Source: Flavobacterium bernardetii (GTDB taxonomy: Bacteria; Bacteroidota; Bacteroidia; Flavobacteriales; Flavobacteriaceae). Taken from it: 64,000 nt of DNA. The translations under genes and the position numbers were made by a program. Of the stretch, positions 51,309-60,861 are shown in pieces (position 1 is the stretch's first letter; every line of letters starts with the position of its first letter). The DNA lies in NCBI RefSeq assembly GCF_011305415.1, contig NZ_JAANOQ010000003.1:248001-312000 (forward strand). The letters are read 5' to 3'. The notes under the pieces were generated by a model. The model had not been told where the DNA came from. It did not search any database and worked only from the letters and a program-made list of their open reading frames with translations.

Positions 51309-51316
51309 TCATTATT

Positions 51317-51631
51317 ATGGATTTAAAGAAAACAAATGCTCCAGTAAACACAATAACTTACAACAAAAGTGTAATTGAAGAGCCAACTGGAAATGTATAT
51401 GAAGCAATTACTATAATAGCACGTAGAGCAAATCAAATTAATTCTGAAATCAAAAAAGAATTATTAGATAAGTTAGACGAATTTGCTACTTATAATGATA
51501 GTTTAGAGGAAGTTTTCGAAAATAAAGAACAAATTGAAGTTTCTAAATATTACGAAAAATTACCTAAACCACATGCTTTAGCTGTTCAAGAATGGTTAGA
51601 GGATAAAATTTATCATAGAGATACTAAATAA
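51317..51631 (+). CDS. rpoZ: RNA polymerase omega subunit (RpoZ-like)
   Basis: Small subunit that helps assemble RNA polymerase. 104 aa, Bacteroidota-type omega: GNVYEAITIIARRANQINSEIKKELLDKL contains the conserved Rpb6-like helix, and the C-terminal part is a distinct extension (KLPKPHALAVQEWLEDKIYH). It lies between bamD and coaBC, a conserved order in the phylum. Confidence 0.93.
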   Translation: MDLKKTNAPVNTITYNKSVIEEPTGNVYEAITIIARRANQINSEIKKELLDKLDEFATYNDSLEEVFENKEQIEVSKYYEKLPKPHALAVQEWLEDKIYHRDTK

Positions 51632-51646
51632 TTTAAACTTATATTG

Positions 51647-52858
51647 ATGTCTGTTTTAAACGGTAAAAACGTTTTGCTAGGTGTTTCTGGCGGAATTGCT
51701 GCTTATAAAACAGCCTCATTAGTAAGACTTCTTATAAAAGCAGGTGCACATGTACAAGTTGTCATGACACCTGCTTCTATTGATTTTGTTACACCATTAA
51801 CATTATCAACTCTTTCAAAAAAACCAGTTTATAGTACGTTTTACAACGAAGAAGATGCAAATGCTACTTGGAACAACCATGTAGAATTAGCACTATGGGC
51901 AGATTATATGCTAATTGCACCTGCAACAGCAAATACTTTGTCGAAAATGGCTTCTGGAACTTGTGATAACTTGCTTTTGGCTACTTATTTATCTGCAAAA
52001 TGTCCTGTATATTTCGCTCCAGCAATGGATTTAGATATGTACATTCATCCAACCACAAAAATAAATTTCGAGAAATTACAAAGTTTCGGAAACACAATAA
52101 TTCCTGCTGAAAGTGGTGAATTAGCAAGTGGTTTAAGTGGAGAAGGTAGAATGGCTGAGCCAGAAAACATCATTCAATTTATTGAAAAAGATTTGGAAAG
52201 TAAATTGCCTTTAAAAGGTAAAAAAATATTAATTACAGCTGGTCCAACTTTTGAAGCAATTGATCCTGTTCGTTTTATAGGAAATCATTCTTCTGGTAAA
52301 ATGGGATTTGATATTGCAACTGCAGCCGCAAATTTAGGCGCAGCAGTGGTTTTGGTTTCCGGACCAACACATTTGCAAATGAAACACAGTTTGGTTAATG
52401 TAATCCGAGTAACTTCTGCAGACGAAATGTACGATGCTTGTCATCAGTATTTCGAAAATATGGATGTAGCTATTGCCGCCGCTGCTGTTGCCGATTATAA
52501 ACCAAAAAATGTAGCCACTCAAAAAATAAAAAAGACAGAAGCTACGTTTACTATTGAATTGGAAAAGAATAAAGATATTTTACTATCTTTAGGTCAAATA
52601 AAAAAGAATCAATTTTTAATTGGTTTTGCTTTAGAGACAGAGAACGAGATAGATAACGCCAAAATTAAGATTGAAAAAAAGAATTTAGACCTAATTGTTT
52701 TGAATTCTTTAAACGATAAAGGTGCTGGTTTTGGAAAGCCAACAAATAAAGTTACTTTTATTGATAAAGATTTTAATATATTTGAGCATCCTTTAAAATC
52801 TAAAGAATTAGTTGCAGAAGATATTGTTAACCTAATTGTGAAAAAATATGCGAATTAA
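51647..52858 (+). CDS. coaBC: Phosphopantothenoylcysteine decarboxylase / phosphopantothenate-cysteine ligase
   Basis: Bifunctional enzyme for coenzyme A synthesis. The N-terminal CoaC flavoprotein half has GVSGGIAAYKTASL, the catalytic His78 region (TWNNHVELA), APATANTLSKMASGTCDNLLLATYLSAKCPVYFAPAMDLDM; the C-terminal CoaB half has ILITAGPTFEAIDPVRFIGNHSSGKMG, AAVADYKP and a Lys cluster (KIKKTEATF). 403 aa from ATG 51647; a TTG three bases upstream is an alternative. The stop overlaps the next gene by 11 bases. Confidence 0.96.
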   Translation: MSVLNGKNVLLGVSGGIAAYKTASLVRLLIKAGAHVQVVMTPASIDFVTPLTLSTLSKKPVYSTFYNEEDANATWNNHVELALWADYMLIAPATANTLSKMASGTCDNLLLATYLSAKCPVYFAPAMDLDMYIHPTTKINFEKLQSFGNTIIPAESGELASGLSGEGRMAEPENIIQFIEKDLESKLPLKGKKILITAGPTFEAIDPVRFIGNHSSGKMGFDIATAAANLGAAVVLVSGPTHLQMKHSLVNVIRVTSADEMYDACHQYFENMDVAIAAAAVADYKPKNVATQKIKKTEATFTIELEKNKDILLSLGQIKKNQFLIGFALETENEIDNAKIKIEKKNLDLIVLNSLNDKGAGFGKPTNKVTFIDKDFNIFEHPLKSKELVAEDIVNLIVKKYAN

Positions 52859-53732
52859 ATTTTTAATATTATTTGTTTTAAGTACTTTTTGTGTATCTTC
52901 ACAAGAATTAAAAGCAGTAGTTTCAATAAATTCTGATCAGGTAACAAGCGTGAATACTCAGATTTTTAAGAATTTAGAGAAACAAGTTTTCGATTTTTTA
53001 AATAACACAAAATTTTCTGATAAAGAGACAAAACTAAATGAAAAAGTAAATTGCTCTTTTTTCTTCATTATCAATAAATTTGAAGCTAATAATTTTGAAG
53101 TTACTTTACAAGTTAATTCAACACGGCCAGTTTTTAATTCAACATTTACTACACCTATTCTTAATATTAACGATAAGGATGTAAGTTTTAAATACATTGA
53201 ATTTGAAAATTTAGTTTATGATAAAAATTCATTTACTTCAAACTTAGTTTCTGTTTTATCTTTTTATGCGAATATTGTTTTAGCTTCTGATGCTGATACA
53301 TTTTCAGATAAAGGTGGTTCAGAATATTTGGAAAGTGCATTAAATATAGCCAATGTAGCACAACCTAGTGGATTTTCAGGATGGGTTCAAACTGGTAAAA
53401 AAACGACTAGATATAACTTAATTTCAGATTTAATGTCTAATACTTTTGATGCCTACAGAGAAACACTTTATCAATATCATATTAATGGATTAGATAAAAT
53501 GGCAGACGATTTAAAAACAGGGAAATTTGAAATAATGAATGCTATTGAAACATTATTGAAATTGCATAAAGTGAGACCAAATTCACTTTTAGCGAGAACT
53601 TTTTTTGATGCCAAAACAGATGAACTTGTTAATATTTTCAGTGGCGGACCAGTTATGGATATTTCAAAAGTTAAAGATAATTTAGCTACAATTTCTCCGT
53701 TAAATTCTTCTAAATGGAATAAAATAAGGTAA
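52848..53732 (+). CDS. DUF4835-family secreted protein
   Basis: A 294-aa exported protein: signal peptide MRIKFLILFVLSTFCVSSQ; mature start ELKAVVSINSDQVTSVNTQIFKNLE. The protein is typical of the DUF4835 family, next to coaBC and recN in Bacteroidota; some databases call this family PorD (a T9SS-associated name), which I recall but cannot verify here. Motifs FKYIEFENLVYDKNSFTSNLVSVLSFYANIVLASDADTFS, GSEYLESALNIANVAQPSGFSGW. It overlaps coaBC by 11 bases and ends one base before recN. Confidence 0.85.
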   Translation: MRIKFLILFVLSTFCVSSQELKAVVSINSDQVTSVNTQIFKNLEKQVFDFLNNTKFSDKETKLNEKVNCSFFFIINKFEANNFEVTLQVNSTRPVFNSTFTTPILNINDKDVSFKYIEFENLVYDKNSFTSNLVSVLSFYANIVLASDADTFSDKGGSEYLESALNIANVAQPSGFSGWVQTGKKTTRYNLISDLMSNTFDAYRETLYQYHINGLDKMADDLKTGKFEIMNAIETLLKLHKVRPNSLLARTFFDAKTDELVNIFSGGPVMDISKVKDNLATISPLNSSKWNKIR

Positions 53733-53733
53733 T

Positions 53734-55386
53734 ATGCTTTTATCTTTATCAGTTCAAAATTACGCTTTAATAGAACAGCTTAATATTAATTTTGCTAATC
53801 AGTTTGCTACCATTACTGGAGAAACTGGTGCTGGAAAATCTATATTATTAGGTGCTTTAGGTTTGATAATGGGTAATCGTTCGGATTTGTCTTCTCTTAA
53901 AGATAAAGAGAAAAAATGTGTTGTTGAAGCAAGTTTTGAAGTGTCGAAATACAATTTAAAATGGCTGTTTGAAGCCAATGATTTAGATTACGAAAATACT
54001 ACAATAATCAGAAGAGAAATTTTGCCTTCAGGTAAATCACGAGCTTTCATTAATGATACGCCAGTCAATTTATCAGAACTTCAAATTTTAGCAGAAAATC
54101 TTATCGATATACATTCACAACATCAAACACGTGAATTAGAACAACAAAATTACCAGATTTCTATTTTAGATGCGATTGGTTCCAATTCTGAAAATCTAAA
54201 AGAATTTTTGATTTTATTATCAGATTTCAAACAAAAATCGAAAGAATTAGAACAAGCAATTGCAGATAAAAACACCTTGTTTACGGCTCAAGAATATAAT
54301 TCATATTTGTTAAATGAATTAATTCAAGTGGGCTTACAACCAAATGAACAAGCTGATTTAGAAGAAGAATTATTGAGTTTAAACAACTCGGAATTAATTA
54401 GCGAAACTTTAAGTAAATTGGTTTCAAGTGCTAATGAAGAACAATTCGGATTTATAAATGCTTTGAAAGAATGTAAAAATGCTTTCCATAAAATCGCACC
54501 CTTTTCTACATCTTATTCTGAATTATACGAAAGATTAAACTCTTCATTAATTGAATTAGAAGACATTACAGATTCAAGTTTCAATTTAGTAGAGAAAAAC
54601 GTTTACAATCCAGAACGATTAGAATTTATTTCTGGAAGATTACAAACTATTTACGATTTACAAAAGAAACACCAAGTTTCAAGCATTGAAGATTTAATTG
54701 AAATTAGAAATCAATTGGATGAAAAAGTACTTTTAGTTGATAATTTAGAAGAAAAAATTAATAAATTAAATGCGTATTTAAGTGCGAAAACAGCAGACTT
54801 AAATGCAACTGCTAAAAAGATTACAGAAAATAGGAGCAAAGCCATTCCAATTTTTATAGATAAAATTTCTTCTATTTTGTTCCAATTAGGAATGCCTGAT
54901 TCGCAATTTAAAATGGAATTAATCCCTTCTAATCAGTTTTTATCTAACGGAAAAGACGAATTAGAATTATTGTTTTCAGCCAATAAAGGAACAAGTTTAG
55001 GTTCGTTTAAAAAAGTAGCTTCTGGTGGAGAAATGTCGAGAATTATGTTAGCAATTAAATCTGTTTTGGCTGATTTCTCTCAATTGCCAACCATTTTATT
55101 TGATGAAATTGATACTGGAGTTTCTGGAGAAATTGCATTTAAAATGGGTGAAATCATGAGTAAAATGAGTGCAAACAGACAAGTTTTTGCCATTACGCAT
55201 TTACCTCAAATTGCTTCAAAAGGAGATGCGCAATATAAAGTTTCAAAAGAAACGATCGCAGAAAACACGATTTCTAAAATTGTCAAATTAAATTCAGAGG
55301 AACGAATAGTGGAAATTGCGGAAATGTTATCAGGAAAACAAATTACTGATTCAGCCTTAACACATGCTAAAACATTATTAAATTAA
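53734..55386 (+). CDS. recN: DNA repair protein RecN
   Basis: SMC-like ATPase for double-strand break repair. Walker A GETGAGKS at residues 29-36, long coiled-coil arms (about residues 160-370) with a low-complexity Gln/Glu/Lys pattern, ABC signature in VASGGEMSRIMLAIKSVL and Walker B TILFDEIDTGVSGEIA. 550 aa is standard. It is the last gene of the dapA-bamD block before fabV, with a -7 box between. Confidence 0.95.
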   Translation: MLLSLSVQNYALIEQLNINFANQFATITGETGAGKSILLGALGLIMGNRSDLSSLKDKEKKCVVEASFEVSKYNLKWLFEANDLDYENTTIIRREILPSGKSRAFINDTPVNLSELQILAENLIDIHSQHQTRELEQQNYQISILDAIGSNSENLKEFLILLSDFKQKSKELEQAIADKNTLFTAQEYNSYLLNELIQVGLQPNEQADLEEELLSLNNSELISETLSKLVSSANEEQFGFINALKECKNAFHKIAPFSTSYSELYERLNSSLIELEDITDSSFNLVEKNVYNPERLEFISGRLQTIYDLQKKHQVSSIEDLIEIRNQLDEKVLLVDNLEEKINKLNAYLSAKTADLNATAKKITENRSKAIPIFIDKISSILFQLGMPDSQFKMELIPSNQFLSNGKDELELLFSANKGTSLGSFKKVASGGEMSRIMLAIKSVLADFSQLPTILFDEIDTGVSGEIAFKMGEIMSKMSANRQVFAITHLPQIASKGDAQYKVSKETIAENTISKIVKLNSEERIVEIAEMLSGKQITDSALTHAKTLLN

Positions 55387-55392
55387 AATTTA

Positions 55393-55400
55393 TACTTTTG
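55393..55400 (+). promoter_or_regulatory. Candidate -7 box upstream of fabV
   Basis: TACTTTTG fits TAnnTTTG, 43 bases before ATG 55444. No TTG at -33. Confidence 0.45.
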
Positions 55401-55443
55401 TAATAGATTTAGAATATATACAACAACAATAAAATATAAAATT

Positions 55444-56634
55444 ATGATTATAGAACCAAGAATGCGCGGATTTATATGTTTAACAGCTCACCCAGAAGGT
55501 TGTGCGCAAAATGTAAAAAATCAAATTGAATATGTAAAATCAAAAGGTAAAATTGATGGAGCAAAAAAAGTTTTAGTAATTGGTGCTTCAACAGGTTTTG
55601 GTTTAGCTTCAAGAATTACAAGTGCATTTGGTTGTGATGCTGCTACAATTGGTGTTTTCTTTGAAAAAGAACCAAGTGAAGGGAAAACGGCAACGCCAGG
55701 TTATTATAATTCTGCAGCATTAGAAGTTGAAGCTACAAAAGCGGGTTTATATGCAAAAAGTATCAATGGTGATGCGTTTTCAAATGAAATTAAACAACAA
55801 GCTATAGATTTAATTAAAAAAGATTTAGGTCAAGTTGATTTAGTAATTTATAGTTTAGCTTCTCCAGTTCGTATGCATCCAACAACAGGTGTTTTACATC
55901 GTTCTACATTAAAGCCAATTGGTGGAAAATTCACAAACAAAACCGTTGATTTTCATACAGGAAATGTTTCTGAAGTTTCTATTGAACCAGCCAATCAAGA
56001 AGATATTGATAATACAGTAGTTGTAATGGGTGGTGAAGATTGGTCCATGTGGATGACTGCTTTAAAAGATGCTGGTGTTTTAGCAAATGATGCGATGACT
56101 TTAGCGTATTCTTATATCGGACCAGAAGTTACAGAACCAGTTTATAGAAAAGGAACAATTGGTCGTGCAAAAGATCATTTAGAAGCTACTGCTTTCGAAA
56201 TTACAAAACAATTAGAAGATGTAAATTGCAAAGCTTATGTTTCGGTAAATAAAGCCTTAGTTACTCAAGCAAGTTCTGCTATTCCAGTAATTCCATTATA
56301 TATTTCATTATTATACAAAACGATGAAAGCTGAAGGAATTCATGAAGGTTGTATTGAACAAATACAACGTTTATATTCTAATAGGTTATTTAGCGGAAAT
56401 GCTATTCCAACTGACGATAAAGGAAGAATTAGAATTGACGACTGGGAAATGCGTGATGATGTACAAGCTCAAGTTTCTAAATTATGGGAAGTAGCAACTA
56501 CAGAAAATCTTTCAGAAATTGGAGATTTAGCAGGTTACAAACAAGACTTCTTAAACTTATTTGGATTCGGATTTAATGGTGTTGATTATCTAGCGGATAC
56601 ATCAGAAATGGTATTTGTTCCAAGCATGCAGTAA
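55444..56634 (+). CDS. fabV: Trans-2-enoyl-CoA/enoyl-ACP reductase FabV
   Basis: NADH-dependent enoyl reductase of fatty-acid synthesis, naturally less sensitive to triclosan than FabI. N-terminal MIIEPRMRGFICLTAHPEGCA, nucleotide motif VIGASTGFGLASRI, and the FabV Tyr-(X8)-Lys active site: Tyr234 and Lys243 in YRKGTIGRAK. The C-terminal part holds EIGDLAGYKQDFLNLFGFG. 396 aa is standard. A nitronate monooxygenase-like gene at 5921 is from the family that contains FabK, so more than one enoyl reductase type could exist. Confidence 0.95.
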   Translation: MIIEPRMRGFICLTAHPEGCAQNVKNQIEYVKSKGKIDGAKKVLVIGASTGFGLASRITSAFGCDAATIGVFFEKEPSEGKTATPGYYNSAALEVEATKAGLYAKSINGDAFSNEIKQQAIDLIKKDLGQVDLVIYSLASPVRMHPTTGVLHRSTLKPIGGKFTNKTVDFHTGNVSEVSIEPANQEDIDNTVVVMGGEDWSMWMTALKDAGVLANDAMTLAYSYIGPEVTEPVYRKGTIGRAKDHLEATAFEITKQLEDVNCKAYVSVNKALVTQASSAIPVIPLYISLLYKTMKAEGIHEGCIEQIQRLYSNRLFSGNAIPTDDKGRIRIDDWEMRDDVQAQVSKLWEVATTENLSEIGDLAGYKQDFLNLFGFGFNGVDYLADTSEMVFVPSMQ

Positions 56635-56658
56635 TAACAAAAATCAACATAAATGTTT

Positions 56659-56690
56659 TGAAATCCCGATATTATCGGGATTTTTGTTTT
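56659..56690 (+). terminator. Rho-independent terminator after fabV
   Basis: AAATCCCGATA and TATCGGGATTT form the stem, followed by T residues. A similar hairpin follows the next gene at 60729-60755. Confidence 0.8.
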
Positions 56691-56801
56691 GTTTTATAAC
56701 GATAATATCTGTATTTCATCGATAAAATAAGTGGTTTGTATTATTTTTTAAGTATTTTTTTGTTTATTTACAATTACTTAACAAATTAAATACAGTAAAC
56801 A

Positions 56802-59800
56802 ATGAAAAAAATTACTTTATGGTTATTTGCCCTCTTTACGTGTTGGCAAATGACTGCCCAAACGGGCACTATTGTAGTTGGTGTAAACGATGGTACACCA
56901 AATACAACAACAGGTTATCCATCACCAATGCAAGATTATTATAAAACTGGAAGAGTTCAGTTTTTGTACACAGCTTCAGAATTATTAGGAGCTGGCTTAG
57001 TTGCTGGTAATATTACTGAAATTGGCTGGGTTGTTACTTCAAATAATACAAGTACTTTACAAGAAAATTATACAATTTCTATGAAAAGTACAGCATCAAC
57101 TGTTTTAACTACAACTTTTGAGTCTGGTGCAACCGTAGTTTACGGACCAACAGATTTTACTCCGTCTGCAACAGGTAACGTTATGTTTACATTAACTACT
57201 CCTTTTGTATGGGATGGAACTTCAAATGTAATTGTTGAAGTTTGTGCTGGTTTAGCTACTGGTACTTTTACAGAAAATGTTAGTTGTGCAAATTCAACTA
57301 CTACTGGAATAAAATCTGTATATTTTAGAAGTGATTCTGCAACTACTCCTTGCACAACTGCAACAGGAACAACATCAACAGATAGACCATTATTGGTTGC
57401 AACTGGTAATGTAGCTTCATGTTTAGCGCCATTAAATTTAGTGAGTGCTAATATTACTGCATTTACTGCTGATATTTCTTGGGATGCAACTTCATCAACT
57501 CCTTTAATTGGTTATGAATATGTAGTTTCAACTTCAAATGTTGCTCCTACTGGAGCAGGTACTCCTACCACAAATACTTTTGCAAGTCTTTCATCTTTAT
57601 TACCACAAACAACATATTATGTTTTTGTAAGATCAAATTGTACTGTTTCTGATTTTAGTGCTTGGAATGGACCAATTTCATTTACTACGGCTTGTGCGCC
57701 TATTACGACATTACCACATTTAGAACCATTTAATACATTTTTACCTATTTGTTGGACAGAAGCTGATAATGGTGATTTAACTGCTGGACCAGCAACCATT
57801 GGAACTGGAAGTTGGTTAGTTGATGGTTTAGGAAATGTTGGAACAACTGGTGCAATTAGAGTTACACTTGATGGTGCAATAGATAATGACTGGGTTGTTT
57901 CTCCAGAATTCACAATTCCTGCAACTGGTTATGAATTAAAATTTACTGCTGCTGCAACTCAAGGTGGATTAACAGTAGCACCGACAACTGCTTGGGAATC
58001 AGATGATTCTGTAGAAGTATTAGTTACTTCAACAGGTATGACAAATTGGGTTCCACTATATACTTATATTGATACTAATGTGCCTTCAAATGTTGGTAGT
58101 CTTAATGTTTTAGATTTAGACGCTTATGCTACGCAAACAGTAAGATTTGCTTTTAGAGCTGTTGAAGGTGCAGCTAATGGAGCAGCTGTTGTGGATTTCT
58201 CAGTTGATAACTTAGAAGTTCGTTTATCTCCAACTTGTCCAGATCAAACTGGTTTAGTAGTTTCAGGTGTAACTTCAACTGGTGCTAATACTTCATGGGA
58301 TGATATGTCTGGAACAGGTGCAGTTGGTTATCAATATGCAATCACAACTTCTGCAACTCCTCCTGCATCAGGAACTCCAATTGCAACTACTTTTTATATA
58401 GCTTCAGGATTATTACCTCAAACAGTTTATTACTTACATGTAAGATCTGAATGTGCTGGTAGTATTTTTGGTAATTGGGCTACAACATCTTTTACAACTG
58501 CTTGCTCGCCTATAGTTGCTTTACCTTGGAATGAAGGATTTGAAACTGTAGCAACAGGTACAAATATCTTTCCACAATGTTGGGGATATTCAAATACTTT
58601 AAGTGATTGGAACATTGAAACATTCCCTGTAGCGAATACAGGAGTAAACTCTTTAGGTAGAACTTGGAGTACAAATGGATGGGCTTTTACACCTATGTTT
58701 ACTTTAACTGCGGGTACTTCTTATAGATTTAGTTATTATGTTAGAACTCAGGATGCTATAGTTGGTTATGATGTTACTGTTGGAGTAGGAAACTCTCAAA
58801 ATAGTGCAGCAATGACAACAACTGTATCAACTGTTACTGCTTATCAAGGTCCAGCATGGGTTAAAGTTAATCACGAATTTACACCGCTGACTAATGGTGA
58901 TTATTCTTTCGGTGTACATGTGGTTGCTCCTGGAGCTCCAAATGGAATTAATTTTGATGATTTTAAATTAGAATTATCTCCAACTTGTCCAGATCAAACT
59001 GGATTAGTAGTAGCAAACATTACTTCTTCAGGTGCAGATACTTCATGGGATGATATGTCTGGTTCAGGTGCGGTTGGTTATCAATATGCAATCACAACTT
59101 CTGCAACACCTCCTGCATCAGGAACTCCAATTGCTGCTACTTTTTATATAGCTTCAGGATTATTACCTCAAACAGTTTATTACTTACATGTAAGATCTGA
59201 ATGTGCTGGTAGTACTTATGGTAATTGGGCTACAACAACTTTTACAACTGCTTGTGTGCCTGTAGGTACTTTACCTTGGAATGAAGGATTTGAAACTGTA
59301 GCAACAGGTACAAATATCTTTCCACAATGTTGGGGATATTCAAATACTTTAAGTGATTGGAACATTGAAACATTCCCTGTAGCGAATACAGGAGTAAACT
59401 CTTTAGGAAGAACTTGGAGTACAAATGGATGGGCGTTTACACCTATGTTTACATTAGCAGCTGGTACTTCATATACCTTCAGTTATTATGTTAGAACTCA
59501 AGATGCTACAGTTGGTTATGATGTTACTGTTGGAGTAGGAAACTCTCAAAGTAGTGCAGCAATGACAACTACTTTATCTACTGTTACTGGCTATCAAGGT
59601 CCAACTTGGACACAGGTTTTTCTTAATTTTACACCAACTGTTGCTGGAGATTATTCTTTCGGAGTTCATGTTGTTGCACCAAATCCACCAAATGGAATTA
59701 ATTTTGATGATTTTGAATTAAAATTATCTCCATCTATACCACCAGCATGTGCAGCTAATTTAGTTGCTACACCTAATGCTTGTGGAAATTTCTCAAATAA

Positions 59801-60701
59801 TTTAAATTGGGATGCTACGGCAACTGCAACAGGATATTATGTTACTATTGGTACAACTACAGGTGGTACTGATATTGCTAATGCTGTAAGTGTTGGTACA
59901 AATGCATATAGTTTTTCAGGTTCTGTAAACACTCAATATTTCTGGACAATTGTTCCTTATAATGGAGCTGGTTCAGCAACAGGTTGTGTTGAGCAATCAT
60001 TTACGACTGCTGCTACTGGATGTTACTGTGCTTCAGTTCCTTCTTCAAATGATAATTTAGGTATTACTTCAGCTATTGTTGGAGCTACAACTAATCCAAT
60101 TTCAGATGTTACTTATGTAGATTTAACTGCAGTTGCTGAAGTAGTTGCTCCAGGTGCAAATACAAATGTTCAATTAACATTTAGTACAGGATATACATAT
60201 GATATTAATATTTGGATAGATTTTAATAATGATTTTGATTTTGATGATGCAGGTGAATTAGTTAAAACTGGAATTGCTTGTACAGCTGTTGAACCAAATA
60301 TTGTTGATGCTTCTTTTACAATGCCTTTAACTGCTCCATCTGGTACTCATAGAATGAGAATTGGAACTGCTGATAGTGGTCAAGCTCCTCCAAATCCATG
60401 TTATAATGGTAATTTTGGTGTTACTCTTGATTTTACAGTTGATACAACTTTAGGTTCTGCTAGTTTTGATACTACAAGCTTTGTAGCATATCCAAACCCA
60501 GTTAAAGATGTATTAAACTTATCTTATAAAACAGCAATTAATAATGTAAGAGTTGTTAACCTATTAGGTCAAGAAGTTTTAAATTCTAGAACAAACTCTA
60601 ATGATATACAAGTTAATATGTCTGCATTAACTGCAGGAGCTTACATCGTTAACATTACTGTAGAAGATACAGTTCACACTATAAAAATCATTAAAGAATA
60701 A
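56802..60701 (+). CDS. Giant T9SS-secreted FN3/MAM-like repeat protein
   Basis: A 1299-aa surface or secreted protein. Signal MKKITLWLFALFTCWQMTAQ; an N-terminal beta-domain (TGTIVVGVNDGTPNTTTGYP ... PFVWDGTSNVIVEVCAG); FN3-like modules (APLNLVSANITAFTADISWD ... LLPQTTYYVFVRSNC; CPDQTGLVVSGVTSTGANTSWDDM repeated); MAM/cleaved-adhesin-like modules (LPHLEPFNTFLPICW; LPWNEGFETVATGTNIFPQCW repeated); a third FN3 (ACAANLVATPNACGNFSNN); a GEVED-like domain (ITSAIVGATTNPISDVTYVD ... WIDFNNDFDFDDAGELV); and a C-terminal T9SS type A sorting domain (FVAYPNPVKDVLNLSYK ... VVNLLGQEV ... LTAGAYIVNI). Residues ~477-726 and ~727-976 are near-identical (a 750-bp duplication). It has a close paralogue starting 160 bases downstream. 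Confidence 0.93.
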   Translation: MKKITLWLFALFTCWQMTAQTGTIVVGVNDGTPNTTTGYPSPMQDYYKTGRVQFLYTASELLGAGLVAGNITEIGWVVTSNNTSTLQENYTISMKSTASTVLTTTFESGATVVYGPTDFTPSATGNVMFTLTTPFVWDGTSNVIVEVCAGLATGTFTENVSCANSTTTGIKSVYFRSDSATTPCTTATGTTSTDRPLLVATGNVASCLAPLNLVSANITAFTADISWDATSSTPLIGYEYVVSTSNVAPTGAGTPTTNTFASLSSLLPQTTYYVFVRSNCTVSDFSAWNGPISFTTACAPITTLPHLEPFNTFLPICWTEADNGDLTAGPATIGTGSWLVDGLGNVGTTGAIRVTLDGAIDNDWVVSPEFTIPATGYELKFTAAATQGGLTVAPTTAWESDDSVEVLVTSTGMTNWVPLYTYIDTNVPSNVGSLNVLDLDAYATQTVRFAFRAVEGAANGAAVVDFSVDNLEVRLSPTCPDQTGLVVSGVTSTGANTSWDDMSGTGAVGYQYAITTSATPPASGTPIATTFYIASGLLPQTVYYLHVRSECAGSIFGNWATTSFTTACSPIVALPWNEGFETVATGTNIFPQCWGYSNTLSDWNIETFPVANTGVNSLGRTWSTNGWAFTPMFTLTAGTSYRFSYYVRTQDAIVGYDVTVGVGNSQNSAAMTTTVSTVTAYQGPAWVKVNHEFTPLTNGDYSFGVHVVAPGAPNGINFDDFKLELSPTCPDQTGLVVANITSSGADTSWDDMSGSGAVGYQYAITTSATPPASGTPIAATFYIASGLLPQTVYYLHVRSECAGSTYGNWATTTFTTACVPVGTLPWNEGFETVATGTNIFPQCWGYSNTLSDWNIETFPVANTGVNSLGRTWSTNGWAFTPMFTLAAGTSYTFSYYVRTQDATVGYDVTVGVGNSQSSAAMTTTLSTVTGYQGPTWTQVFLNFTPTVAGDYSFGVHVVAPNPPNGINFDDFELKLSPSIPPACAANLVATPNACGNFSNNLNWDATATATGYYVTIGTTTGGTDIANAVSVGTNAYSFSGSVNTQYFWTIVPYNGAGSATGCVEQSFTTAATGCYCASVPSSNDNLGITSAIVGATTNPISDVTYVDLTAVAEVVAPGANTNVQLTFSTGYTYDINIWIDFNNDFDFDDAGELVKTGIACTAVEPNIVDASFTMPLTAPSGTHRMRIGTADSGQAPPNPCYNGNFGVTLDFTVDTTLGSASFDTTSFVAYPNPVKDVLNLSYKTAINNVRVVNLLGQEVLNSRTNSNDIQVNMSALTAGAYIVNITVEDTVHTIKIIKE
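58231..59730 (+). repeat. In-gene 750-bp tandem duplication (two copies)
   Basis: Copy 1 is 58231-58980, copy 2 is 58981-59730. They are in frame (250 aa each), start with CAACTTGTCCAGATCAAACT and share long identical blocks, for example about 138 bases from 58520 and 59270. Each encodes one FN3-like plus one MAM-like module. Confidence 0.9.
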
Positions 60702-60728
60702 TTCACAATTTACAGCTCAAATGTTATA

Positions 60729-60755
60729 AAATCCCGATTTATTCGGGATTTTTTC
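60729..60755 (+). terminator. Rho-independent terminator between the two giant genes
   Basis: AAATCCCGA and TCGGGATTT stem around TTTAT, with T residues. Almost the same hairpin follows fabV (56659-56690), so the block with terminator and upstream region may have been duplicated with the gene. Confidence 0.8.
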
Positions 60756-60861
60756 ATTTTATCGATGTTATTCGTTTTTCGTCGGTGAAAATTATTGGTT
60801 GGATTAACATTTCATTATTTTTTTGTTTATTTACGATTACTAAACATTAAATTATTTAATA

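Noticed and set aside
57617..57913. Minus-strand frames inside the giant FN3/MAM-like genes (57140-57355, 57617-57913, 58430-58615, 62490-62816)
   Set aside because: They repeat wherever the sense modules repeat, which shows they are shadows.
58231..59730. CRISPR-like array
   Set aside because: The repeat unit is 750 bp, coding and without spacers; it is a protein-module duplication.
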